From Caldilineaceae bacterium (GTDB lineage Bacteria > Chloroflexota > Anaerolineae > Caldilineales > Caldilineaceae), in the NCBI GenBank assembly GCA_020846635.1, contig JADLDO010000027.1:124001-188000 (forward strand): a stretch of DNA of 64,000 nt, given 5' to 3'. Below the pieces are notes generated by a model. It saw nothing but the letters and a program-made list of their open reading frames with translations. It had not been told where the DNA came from and did no database searches. Shown here one piece after another: positions 18,000-26,040 of the stretch (the stretch's first letter is position 1; every line of letters starts with the position of its first letter). Position numbers and translations under genes: made by a program.

Positions 18000-19745
18000 C
18001 TACCGTCCTCCTGCTTGAGACAACATCAGTGCCGCTTGCAGCGTACCCACCACGGCCTTCATCTCTGCGATCTCGGCATAGCGCAAAAGCTCACCCGCCA
18101 CGCGCCCTACCAACGGTTTGCCCGCCCCCACCAGCTCTTGAACGCGGCGGCGCGGATCATCCACTTGGCCGCGCAATGGTTTTCCTCGGCGCGCCAAACA
18201 CTCATTGATCACCGCCAGCCAGCGCGCAGGCGTCAATGCACCCACCAACAGATGCTCGAAATCCTGTGGCAGCACAAAGAGCGCATCTGCCATCCCGGCA
18301 TGGCTGCGCTGGCGTGCGGCTTGCTGCCCATCGCCATCCATTAAGATCACATGCGGAATCTGAAACGCGGCCAAAATCTGGTGATAGGTGGGAAAATTGC
18401 CGATGCCGTTGACAAAGACCACCGACACACCGGCCCGATCCAAATCCAGGCCCAATGTGCGAGCAAACGCGGGAAGCGCATAGTACTCGGCCTGCCCTTC
18501 CACCAAGATCACAGCGCGGCCAAAGAGCATATCGCTCCGATCTTCCTGCAAATAACGCTGCACCTTCACCAGCGTATCGGGCGCAAGTTGGCCCAGCTTC
18601 GGCTGTACGGCGCGGGAGCCCAACGCATCGCGGTAGAGGGTGATAATATTGGTCAGTGGCGTGCGGTTGACAAATTCGCTGGCGTGGGTCGTAAAAAGCA
18701 CCTGGTCATGCCCCGCAATCTCTTCAAGCAGGTTGAGCAAGACGCGGTTGGCGTGGGGATGCAAGTAGATCTCTGGTTCCTCAATAGCAAAGAGATAGTC
18801 GCGCCGGTCGTTGCGTACGTAGTCACACCAGGTCCGCAAGATCGAAACTACCAGCGATCGCTGCATCCCCAGGCCATGTTGATCCAACTCCAGTTCCACC
18901 CCGTCATCAATGCTCAAGATACTCTGGGCAAAGATGGCGCGTAGCGTTGGCAACCCGGCTGCCAGTTGCAGACGCACTTGTTTGGGTTGGGGCGTGATCG
19001 CAGCCAGACCCTGCGCCAGCCGTTTCTCAAGCGCCACAACCGGTTCCCAGCCCGTGTGAGTCGTCTCGCTGTCAGCGGGCCGCGCCACCACTTCCTGCAA
19101 CTCTTGCATCAACGCCGCCATGCGCGCAAGCACGTTGTTGCCTCCACTTGTTTGCGAAAGAAGCGCGTCGATCAGGTCGCTCAACAGCCCCTTGCGCTCT
19201 AAACTTGCGTCCTGGTTGAGCCCCCGATCCGCCCAGATCACGCGCCATTCCGGCAGCAGTTTTTCAACTTCGGCGCGGTCACGCGGTGTGAGACGCTGAT
19301 ACAGACCATCCTGCCCCCGCATCAGGCGAAAGCGCTGCTCCGCGCTCCAAACACTCGCCACAGTCAATGACCACCCTGTCTTGGTCGGCACGCAGTGAGT
19401 AGTGTGCCACGCTGTTGGCTGCTCGATCTCGCCCACCAACGTCACCTCAATCACTATCGGATCGTCACATTCGCCACCGTGAAAGAGCGCTGCATCCAGC
19501 TTCACCGCCGCGCCAAAGAAGGTATGCAGCGCCAGCAGCAGCGTCGATTTCCCCGCGCTATTGGCCCCCATGATGGCACTCAGCATCGGTCGCCGCGCAC
19601 TCGCGCGCGTAGGCAATCGCACACGCAGCGCAGTGGTGGCCCACTGGATGCGAACAGTGCGCCCGCGTCCACCACCAACCACCTCCACATGCGCGCAAAC
19701 CGGCACTGCCCGAAAGCCCGAAATCCGCACCTCACGAACTCGCAT
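18000..19745 (-). CDS. OLD-family ATP-dependent nuclease (AAA/SMC-like ATPase plus TOPRIM)
   Basis: A 581-residue protein. An SMC/RecF-type ATPase fills the first two thirds: Walker A GANSAGKST at 60-68, an ABC signature-like GLGMQRSL near 291, Walker B FAIEEPEIYLHP near 319-330, and switch histidine in FTTHASEF. A TOPRIM nuclease follows with the conserved glutamate in VILVEGQAE (about 413-420) and the acidic pair MDGDG (469-473). OLD proteins cut DNA in phage exclusion and, with GajB, form Gabija; no GajB helicase is seen here. AAGGAAGG precedes the ATG. It is the last gene of a three-gene nuclease cluster and lies 105 bases after the previous one, across a large palindrome. Confidence 0.9.
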   Translation of the reverse strand: MRVREVRISGFRAVPVCAHVEVVGGGRGRTVRIQWATTALRVRLPTRASARRPMLSAIMGANSAGKSTLLLALHTFFGAAVKLDAALFHGGECDDPIVIEVTLVGEIEQPTAWHTTHCVPTKTGWSLTVASVWSAEQRFRLMRGQDGLYQRLTPRDRAEVEKLLPEWRVIWADRGLNQDASLERKGLLSDLIDALLSQTSGGNNVLARMAALMQELQEVVARPADSETTHTGWEPVVALEKRLAQGLAAITPQPKQVRLQLAAGLPTLRAIFAQSILSIDDGVELELDQHGLGMQRSLVVSILRTWCDYVRNDRRDYLFAIEEPEIYLHPHANRVLLNLLEEIAGHDQVLFTTHASEFVNRTPLTNIITLYRDALGSRAVQPKLGQLAPDTLVKVQRYLQEDRSDMLFGRAVILVEGQAEYYALPAFARTLGLDLDRAGVSVVFVNGIGNFPTYHQILAAFQIPHVILMDGDGQQAARQRSHAGMADALFVLPQDFEHLLVGALTPARWLAVINECLARRGKPLRGQVDDPRRRVQELVGAGKPLVGRVAGELLRYAEIAEMKAVVGTLQAALMLSQAGGR

Positions 19746-19803
19746 AAACCTTCCTTATACTCCATGCTTGACTCAAGTTGCCACGCAAGAGAAAGTCACA
19801 CCC

Positions 19804-19863
19804 TGTCATGCCGTAGGCATCTCTCGGGGTTGGCGGTGGCCGAGAGATGCCTACGGCATGACA
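19804..19863. repeat. Inverted repeat with perfect 24-base arms
   Basis: The arms are TGTCATGCCGTAGGCATCTC plus TCGG and their exact complement, with a 12-base loop. It occupies the gap between the two nuclease genes. One arm supplies the last two codons and the TAG stop of the upstream gene, so the repeat seems to have been inserted at or within that gene's 3' end. It is not followed by a U tract. It could be a REP- or MITE-like element. Confidence 0.8.
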
Positions 19864-21398
19864 CGACTATCTGACTCATCACCCCCAAGCAATCGCCCCA
19901 ACGCCTGATGGATCGCCACCATTGCCAGCGTGTCACGGTGACAGTAGGCACGCAGGTTCGCCGCCAGTTCCTCACGCCGCGCGCGATCCTTCGTCTGCAA
20001 AAGCGCGCGCCAGACCGCTTGTGCCTGGTCGCCCCGCTGCACCGCCAGGTCGTCATAGCTGAGTTCGGGCGCAAGCACAGGCAGCACCCGCTTGATCGAG
20101 TTAGAACCTTCAAAGGCCGGGTCCAAATAATCGTTACGAAAAACATCCAACTGATCCCACAAGCGCCCGATCATCCCACGCAGCGCAGCTTCCTCCCTCG
20201 GCAGCAGCCGCGCCAACTCATGCAGCACACCCCGCTCAAAGCGCGCGTTATAGACCACCACCGACCCTACCGGGCCAATATCCTGTGCCAACCGCAGCGC
20301 CAGAGCCGCGCGCGGATCATTTGGTGTCATGTGCAGATACTCCACATGACGCAGCGTCCCATCTGCCTCAAGCACATGCAGGCTGTATTGAAAGGGCAAT
20401 TGCTGGTAGGGGCGCATCCCTTGAAAGCGGGGAACCGCATAGGCATAAGTCTCAAAATCCAAGAAGTAGATCGGATAGTGCAGCGCAGAGAGCCGCTCAC
20501 GGATGCGATCATGGGCAATCTCCGCCCGCCCGCTTATCACGCGGCCAATATAGGCCCATTGCGGCGCTGACAACGAGAAATCCGCGGGAATCTCCTGCAC
20601 GCGCAAAATACCAAGTTGGAGCAGCGCCGTCAGATTGCGCGGGCTGATACGCGGGATGGTGAAGATCGAATGAGGTGGCACATGCTGCCAGCAGTAGCGG
20701 CGCGCCGGGCAGGGAAAAGGCGTGAAACAATGGGTGCCAATCTCTACATCGGGCATGGTAGATTGGGCCACTTGGCGACGCAAGCCACGCGCAATCTTAG
20801 GCACGCGCCGCAACAGCCGCGCAACCCCCTTTGTCACATCCATTGTGACAAAAAGCGATTCCAGGTGGGGATAGACACAGGTGCTGTTGTTCACATGCAT
20901 CACCTGTACCGCGGCAACCTCGATCCCTTGCCCCGCCAACACCCACTGCTGCACCGCAAGGTCATGCAAGTGGTGGGCCTTCACCCCGGTCGTGGACTTC
21001 ACCTCGACCAACGTCCACGCGCCATCCGGTCTGCGCCACAAAATATCACAGCGCACAAAGAGATCATCATGCACAAAAGCCGCCTCAAAAAGGCATGTCT
21101 CGCCCGCAGCCAGCGCCGCTTGCGTGGCGGTTAGCGCCGCTTTGCCCAAGCCAACGATGAGCTTGCCAGTGGGAAAACGAGTGCGCGCCAAGCGGCCCAC
21201 TTCGCTCCCTTGCAAAAAAAGTTGCGATTGAGTAGAAGATGCCGCGCCTAACTTCTCCGGCGCACGTTCCTCGATCCACAGCCGCTTCACACATTGCAAT
21301 CCACTTAAATACTTCGACTTCGTTAACACAGAGTCCGCAATTCTAAGCCGGTTCGTCCCGGCTTGAGTTGGGTAAAAAGGGTAATTGTCGCCGCACAT
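19851..21398 (-). CDS. Cas4/RecB-like nuclease fused to DUF2779 (DEDD-like) domain
   Basis: A 515-residue protein (numbering from 21398). The N-terminal half resembles RecB/Cas4 nucleases: Asp118 (VRCDILW), Glu132-x-Lys134 (VEVKST) and a Gln-Gln-Trp helix near 150. Four cysteines, Cys36, Cys224, Cys230 and Cys236, are spaced like the iron-sulfur ligands of Cas4 and AddB. The C-terminal half is DUF2779-like and begins YFLDFETYAY (Asp314, Glu316), followed by VVYNARFE and YCHRDTLA, consistent with a DEDD exonuclease fold. The start is uncertain: the ATG at 21398 overlaps the preceding gene by 56 bases; a GTG at 21329 is an alternative. The last residues are encoded by a palindromic repeat. Confidence 0.82.
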   Translation of the reverse strand: MCGDNYPFYPTQAGTNRLRIADSVLTKSKYLSGLQCVKRLWIEERAPEKLGAASSTQSQLFLQGSEVGRLARTRFPTGKLIVGLGKAALTATQAALAAGETCLFEAAFVHDDLFVRCDILWRRPDGAWTLVEVKSTTGVKAHHLHDLAVQQWVLAGQGIEVAAVQVMHVNNSTCVYPHLESLFVTMDVTKGVARLLRRVPKIARGLRRQVAQSTMPDVEIGTHCFTPFPCPARRYCWQHVPPHSIFTIPRISPRNLTALLQLGILRVQEIPADFSLSAPQWAYIGRVISGRAEIAHDRIRERLSALHYPIYFLDFETYAYAVPRFQGMRPYQQLPFQYSLHVLEADGTLRHVEYLHMTPNDPRAALALRLAQDIGPVGSVVVYNARFERGVLHELARLLPREEAALRGMIGRLWDQLDVFRNDYLDPAFEGSNSIKRVLPVLAPELSYDDLAVQRGDQAQAVWRALLQTKDRARREELAANLRAYCHRDTLAMVAIHQALGRLLGGDESDSRVMP

Positions 21399-23145
21399 CC
21401 AGCGCCGAAGGGTTGATCAGCGGCGTTATTTGATAGCGTGCAGGGTCATCGGCCAGGTCAGCCTTCGAGGCAGAGCGTGGCTTCCATGCGCGCATGTCGA
21501 TCACGTCGATCACCACGCCATGCGTGTGGGCGCGGGCGGTTGCCAGTGCGTGCAATTCACGCATCTGGATTTCATAATGGTTTGTCTCCAAAAAGATCGG
21601 CACATAAATGCCATAGACACAGCGGTCCGATAACAGATAGATGGGCAGTTGAATCCCCAAACCATCCTGCAATTTGGCGCTGGAAAAGAGTTTGACCTCC
21701 ACCAGACAGCGAAAATCATGGCCGATGGATAATTTGAAGTCCAAGAAACCACGCCCCGTCTGCGGCTCGCGATCCAGGTCAATGTTGGCGGCGCGGCACA
21801 TCGGGCGCAGCCAATGTTTGAGCGCGATCTGAATCTCCTCCTCGCTGCGCAATTGGGGCTGCCCATCGGGCCCTTGTGTCACCAATAGACGGTAGCCCTC
21901 ATCCTGCTCGACCAAGTGACGGATGTCGATGAAGAAGCTGCGGATCAAATGAAAGAACTCGCTGGTGCTGCGGACAGGCAGCGCCGCCAATGCGTTGATC
22001 CGCTCGGATGCCACACCCAAACGCTGGGCCATTTCCTCAATATTGGATTCATCCAGCCGCGCCACGCCCACACTCTCTAGCTCGTTGGTGGAAAGAAGGG
22101 TGCTTTGGTAAATCAGCAGCCAACGGCGCAGAAATTCACTGCCTACCGTCCATTCGTCGCCATCGCGCCGCAAATGGCCTAGCTCGTTGAGAGATTGCAG
22201 CAGCAAAGGCAAGCGCGCCGCCTGCCCGGCATCGATCTGCTCTGCCAATTGCGCCTGGGTCACACGCCCCTGCTTTGCCACCATCAACAACAGTGCGCGC
22301 TCAACCTCGCTCAACCGCTGAAAGTCCAGTCGAAAGTAGCCCGCCAGCATGTGGGTCACATCCAAGTCGTCATCCTGAATGGCGCGCAAATAGCGCCGAC
22401 CTGTCTCGTCTTGCATAAAGAGCCGGTCACAGAGATGTTGAATCAAATAGGGGTGACGATTGGTGTGGTGAAGAATCTGCTCGACGAGCGCGTCATCAAC
22501 CTCCACCTGCCACTCGTTTTGCAGTTGGCGGATCAATGCCGCGGCTCCTGCGCTGCGCAAGGGCCACAGGATCACCATGTGAAAGCCAAAGAGAAACGGG
22601 CTGGTCATCCAGCTAACGCTTTGGTCTGTCAGTTGTGATAATGAACGGGTGGAGACAATAATGGTGCGGAGCTGCCCCTCTTGCAGCGTTTTACGCAGCC
22701 GCGCAAGCCAGCTTGGGTTGGTCTGGCCGATCTCAATCAAGACTTCGGCCTCATCCACCAGCAGCAAAAGAGTGCGCTGCTGCTGCTGCAACAGGCGGCA
22801 CAGACGGCGCAAAATCGTCGCCGCTTCCCACTGGCGCAGTTGCTCCCAATCGAACTCACAGCCCGCAAAGCGATCCGCAGCTTCTTCGATGGCCCAGCAG
22901 AGTTCCTCGGTCAACTGTTCTGCCGTGGCATGTCCCTGCAAATCCCAAAAAAGCGGCACATAGGATGACTCCGGCTGCGCCGTAACATGCTCAATCTGGC
23001 GCAACAGCGACGTCTTGCCCATACGTCGCGTTCCCACCACCCAAATGGCAGTATCGTGGGCCTGGAGCAGATGTTCGATTAGGCTCTGGCGGTCGTAGTG
23101 CTCATCACCTCGCACCCACCGCCCCACCACGTACGGATTCTGCAC
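21343..23145 (-). CDS. P-loop ATPase (STAND-like) fused to C-terminal PD-(D/E)XK nuclease
   Basis: A 600-residue protein with a GTG start 8 bases after GGGGAG. The ATPase has Walker A GTRRMGKT (38-45) and Walker B LLLLVDEAEV (Asp131, Glu132), then a helical region with TNRHPYLIQHLCDRLF, typical of AAA-like STAND ATPases, and a winged-helix-like segment (VERALLLMVAKQGRVTQAQL). The C-terminus carries a nuclease signature: Asp469, Glu483-x-Lys485 (CLVEVK) and Gln499-x-x-x-Tyr-like (GIQLPIYL). No transmembrane segment is seen. Such sensor-ATPase-nuclease fusions are common in antiviral systems, but the family is not one I can name. It leads the nuclease cluster. Confidence 0.82.
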   Translation of the reverse strand: MQNPYVVGRWVRGDEHYDRQSLIEHLLQAHDTAIWVVGTRRMGKTSLLRQIEHVTAQPESSYVPLFWDLQGHATAEQLTEELCWAIEEAADRFAGCEFDWEQLRQWEAATILRRLCRLLQQQQRTLLLLVDEAEVLIEIGQTNPSWLARLRKTLQEGQLRTIIVSTRSLSQLTDQSVSWMTSPFLFGFHMVILWPLRSAGAAALIRQLQNEWQVEVDDALVEQILHHTNRHPYLIQHLCDRLFMQDETGRRYLRAIQDDDLDVTHMLAGYFRLDFQRLSEVERALLLMVAKQGRVTQAQLAEQIDAGQAARLPLLLQSLNELGHLRRDGDEWTVGSEFLRRWLLIYQSTLLSTNELESVGVARLDESNIEEMAQRLGVASERINALAALPVRSTSEFFHLIRSFFIDIRHLVEQDEGYRLLVTQGPDGQPQLRSEEEIQIALKHWLRPMCRAANIDLDREPQTGRGFLDFKLSIGHDFRCLVEVKLFSSAKLQDGLGIQLPIYLLSDRCVYGIYVPIFLETNHYEIQMRELHALATARAHTHGVVIDVIDMRAWKPRSASKADLADDPARYQITPLINPSALDVRRQLPFLPNSSRDEPA

Positions 23146-23265
23146 GCCGGGTCTCCCCTTGTCCTAACATGCGCCCCTGCGATTCATTCATCAGTAGGTC
23201 GGCAATGTCGGCAAGGTACGCTGGTTACGCCACGCTCGCGGCCAAAAGCAGCGAGTCTAAAACTG

Positions 23266-23347
23266 GGAGAAGCCAGGCTCGCTGCCCCATTGCCCAACCC
23301 CATGCACGAAAAATGGGGCCGGGTGAGGCATCAAGCCTGGCTTCTCC
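23266..23347. repeat. 82-base imperfect hairpin
   Basis: Outer arms of 14 bases are perfectly complementary (GGAGAAGCCAGGCT and AGCCTGGCTTCTCC). Inside, further pairs form between TGCC and GGCA, GCCC and GGGT, and CCCCAT and ATGGGG around a GCACGAAAA loop. The nested pairing suggests either a structured RNA or a small mobile repeat. No homologous copy was noticed elsewhere in the window. Confidence 0.55.
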
Positions 23348-24016
23348 GCCTTAGTGAATTAGCGAATCAGCAGTTGTGCGGAGACGAATCTCTCCTTCTC
23401 TCTTACATCTGGAAGGCATCGGCAGCAAAGTCGCAAGGCCATTCGCACTCCGATTGCCCAGCCATCCAGTGATTCGGACTCTAGACCATCCCGCATTGGG
23501 AATGATATTCCAACCTTGAGAAACAATCCCTCCTTACACGCATCTGTTACCGTAAGTACATGAATTCAGATCCGTCCAGCCCAACCCATCGCAAAAAATT
23601 CACTAGCAAAAGTACTCTGAACCGGAAAACAATCTGGTACATCATCTCATGTCACTCTGTTCACCATGTCAGGCCCACATCCTGTTCCATGATTCTGCCG
23701 CCAGGCTTGTTCAGTCGGACAGGAACGGAGGCACTGGGTCTAGTCTCTCAGCTCGGCGCGCCTCCCTTCTCACTTCTTCCTGCTCGCAGATCGACCATCT
23801 TCGACTAGCCTCCTTTCGTTGGAGCCGCCCAATCGTGGCAGCTAGTGACAGATCAACAATCAAGGGTGATTATCCAGTGTGTTGTGCGACGCATCATGCT
23901 TACGTTTACATAGTGTAGCGTATTTTCGCCGTTTGTCAATACCCAATTCTTCGATTTAGACAAATTCATTGTTATATGTCTTGATATTCAGCATTTCTTT
24001 GTGCGTTTCGCCATAC

Positions 24017-24053
24017 ACACTCCCGGAAGCTCGGAAGCTTCCGGGAGTGTTTT
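24017..24053 (+). terminator. CCCGGAAGC-family palindrome, copy 2, terminator-like
   Basis: Perfect 15-bp arms ACACTCCCGGAAGCT / AGCTTCCGGGAGTGT around a four-base loop, followed by TTTT on the plus strand. It lies about 115 bases before the dehydratase start. It could terminate an unseen plus-strand transcript or act as an attenuator if the dehydratase promoter lies upstream. Confidence 0.65.
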
Positions 24054-24168
24054 CGACCATTTCGCATCTCCTACGCAGCCCGCCATTCCTTCCTCTACTC
24101 TCCTTGTGGCATAATCTCCCCACTACCAATCCACAACTCACCTTCACCAGCGTCCCGACGGAGGAGCT

Positions 24169-25311
24169 ATGCGTATCACCGATCTCAAGACCTTTGTGGT
24201 CGGCAATCCCTGGAAGAATTGGCTTTTTATCAAGCTCTATACCGATGAGGGCATCATCGGCTTGGGCGAAGCCACCGGGGGCCTCGCTACCAAATCAAAT
24301 CTTGGCGATGTCGAGGAACTACGCCGCCATGTCATCGGCGAAGACCCGCGCCACCCTGAACGCATCTGGTATAAGATGCACAAGGCCCGCTTCTATGGCG
24401 TTACCCTCGGCATGAGCGCCATCGAACAGGCTTGCTGGGACATTTTGGGCAAAAGTCTTGGTGTACCAGTTTGGCAGCTTTGGGGCGGCAAACACCGCGA
24501 TCACCTGCGCGTCTATGGCAACGGCTGGTATAAGTCAGAGCGCAAGCCGGAACTCTTTGCCGAACGCGCCGCAGAGATGGCGGCAAAGGGCTATACGGCG
24601 CTCAAGTTCGATCCCTTTGGCGGTGCCTACCAACAGATCAGTCGTGAGAGCGAAGATCTAACCGTTGAGATTGTGGCTGCCGTGCGTGCAGCCGTAGGGC
24701 CAAAGGTCGATCTCCTGATCGAAGCCCACGACCGTTTTACCGTCACCAATGCGATTCGTCTGGGACGCCGCCTGGAGGAATTTGACCCCATGTGGCTGGA
24801 AACGCCCGTACGCACCTATGACCTGGCGGGGCATGTAGAAGTGGCGCGCAATATCAAGATTCCCGTGGTCCTGGGCGAAGGCTTTAGCGAACTCCGCAGC
24901 TTTGCCGATCTTCTGGCCTACCGCGTGATCGACATCGTGCAGCCCGAACCGCAGAAACTCGGCCCCGCTCGCGCCCGCCAAGCCTGTGCCATCGCCCTCG
25001 CCTACACCGGCCTCGTCGCCTGCCACCAAGCACAAAGCCCCTTCTGCACCGCCATGAATGCCCATCTCCACGCGTCCATTCCAAACTTCCTGATCCATGA
25101 AAACTTTGATGATTCGATGGAGCCGTGGACGTGGGATCTTCTGCAAGGCGTGCCGCGTGTCGAAAATGGCTATCTCACTGTGCCCGATACGCCCGGATGG
25201 GGCGTTGAGCTAAACGAAGAAGAAGCGGTCAAGCATCCCTATAACGAAGTCTATTTCTTGCGACTCTTTGAAGAAGGCTGGGAGACGCGCCGCCCGCCTA
25301 CAACTGTGTAA
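24169..25311 (+). CDS. Mandelate racemase/muconate lactonizing enzyme family dehydratase
   Basis: A 380-residue enolase-superfamily enzyme; GGAGGAG lies just ahead of the ATG. The N-terminal capping domain (MRITDLKTFVVGNPWKNWLF) is followed by a TIM barrel. Visible landmarks are the KFDPFGG strand with the general acid/base lysine position, the metal ligands Asp/Glu in LLIEAHDRF, WLETPVR and VLGEGFSEL, and the terminal catalytic histidine region ACHQAQSPFCTAMNAHLHAS. This resembles galactonate, gluconate or mannonate-type acid-sugar dehydratases. The reaction is probably removal of water from a sugar acid; the exact substrate is not deducible. It is transcribed alone. Confidence 0.88.
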   Translation: MRITDLKTFVVGNPWKNWLFIKLYTDEGIIGLGEATGGLATKSNLGDVEELRRHVIGEDPRHPERIWYKMHKARFYGVTLGMSAIEQACWDILGKSLGVPVWQLWGGKHRDHLRVYGNGWYKSERKPELFAERAAEMAAKGYTALKFDPFGGAYQQISRESEDLTVEIVAAVRAAVGPKVDLLIEAHDRFTVTNAIRLGRRLEEFDPMWLETPVRTYDLAGHVEVARNIKIPVVLGEGFSELRSFADLLAYRVIDIVQPEPQKLGPARARQACAIALAYTGLVACHQAQSPFCTAMNAHLHASIPNFLIHENFDDSMEPWTWDLLQGVPRVENGYLTVPDTPGWGVELNEEEAVKHPYNEVYFLRLFEEGWETRRPPTTV

Positions 25312-25314
25312 CGC

Positions 25315-25363
25315 AAACAGGGGCTGCGCCACAATCTTCTCATGCGGCACAGCCCCCTGTTTT
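25315..25363 (+). terminator. Terminator of the dehydratase gene
   Basis: Arms AAACAGGGGCTG and CAGCCCCCTGTTTT (one bulge) flank a 23-base loop that itself contains TGCG/CGCA-like pairing. The hairpin ends in TTTT directly after the gene. Confidence 0.7.
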
Positions 25364-26040
25364 GTGTACCTTCCAAGCAACTGCTTCTTTCCTTCTGCCC
25401 ACAATCTTCTCAAATAGGCATCGGATGCGCGTTGGCGTGCTCAGGTCGCCGTTTCCCCTTTACGCCATCATTTTGCCCTGCGCGTGTTATTGCATTGTCA
25501 ACAAGGGGTTACGCTTTTGTAAACAGTTATTGATTTCCTATGTAATCGTCACACTTTGCTGAATTGTGCGTCTATGGACAATAGAGTCAATTTGCAACTT
25601 GCCTATTGACAAGTTGCAAAGCTTGTAATAATATGTCAACAAAGACAAATTTTATATCATTTTGCAATTCATATTCAACAATAATGTGATTACAAGATTA
25701 GGAAAAAGAGTTCCCTGAACATAAGGTATATTTCATTACGCCCGTTATCCCTGGGCACTCGCTGCTTTACACGTCCCATCCGTCTCTGCACCCTCATCTT
25801 CTCCAGCCCTGTATTACTCTTTGCTGCTCCGTCCGCATCGGCCTTAAGCCACGCCTGGATAGAGCTTGCTCATTGTGTAGCCACATAGCTAAGCGGCAAT
25901 CTCGTTCAGACGCAGGTCAGCCGGCGCTATACCGCACTTCACTGCTCATCTCATCTTCTCCCATCTACCCCAAGCCGGACATGCTTGTATGACAGTCTGT
26001 TTCTGCTTGTCAACCGGTCCTTGCAGATCGAAAGGATGAT
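25364..26040. other. AT-rich intergenic region holding a strong promoter
   Basis: About 680 bases with no recognised gene. The middle (about 25540-25740) is far richer in A and T than the surroundings and carries the promoter and palindrome described separately. From that promoter to the next start codon there are about 400 bases of leader without an obvious coding frame. Confidence 0.5.
25591..25634 (+). promoter_or_regulatory. Consensus sigma-70 promoter overlapping a 30-bp palindrome
   Basis: TTGACA (25606-25611) is separated by exactly 17 bases from TAATAT (25629-25634). The -35 box lies inside the inverted repeat TTTGCAACTTG-N8-CAAGTTGCAAA (25591-25620). This layout is that of a repressed promoter with an operator over the -35. 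Transcription would run rightward toward the membrane-protein gene at 26041. The regulator is not encoded next to it. Confidence 0.75.

Larger units (their letters stand above)
23146..24168. other. Long intergenic region, 1.0 kb, no protein gene recognised
   Basis: Divergent spacer between the nuclease cluster (minus) and the enolase-superfamily gene (plus). It contains an 82-base imperfect hairpin (23266-23347), an AT-rich tract from about 23880 to 24000, and a terminator-like hairpin oriented to the plus strand (24017-24053) although no plus-strand gene precedes it. Short frames here show no family features or ribosome sites. Confidence 0.5.

Noticed and set aside
18000..19745. Gabija system
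   Set aside because: The OLD-family protein resembles GajA, but neither neighbour has UvrD-like helicase motifs needed for GajB.
23649..23918. Possible small protein genes in the 1-kb spacer
   Set aside because: The frames are short, overlap each other in different frames, and lack ribosome sites.
25331..25413. Direct repeat CCACAATCTTCTCA at about 25330 and 25400 as an attachment site
   Set aside because: Only two short copies 70 bases apart, with no integrase or mobile gene nearby.
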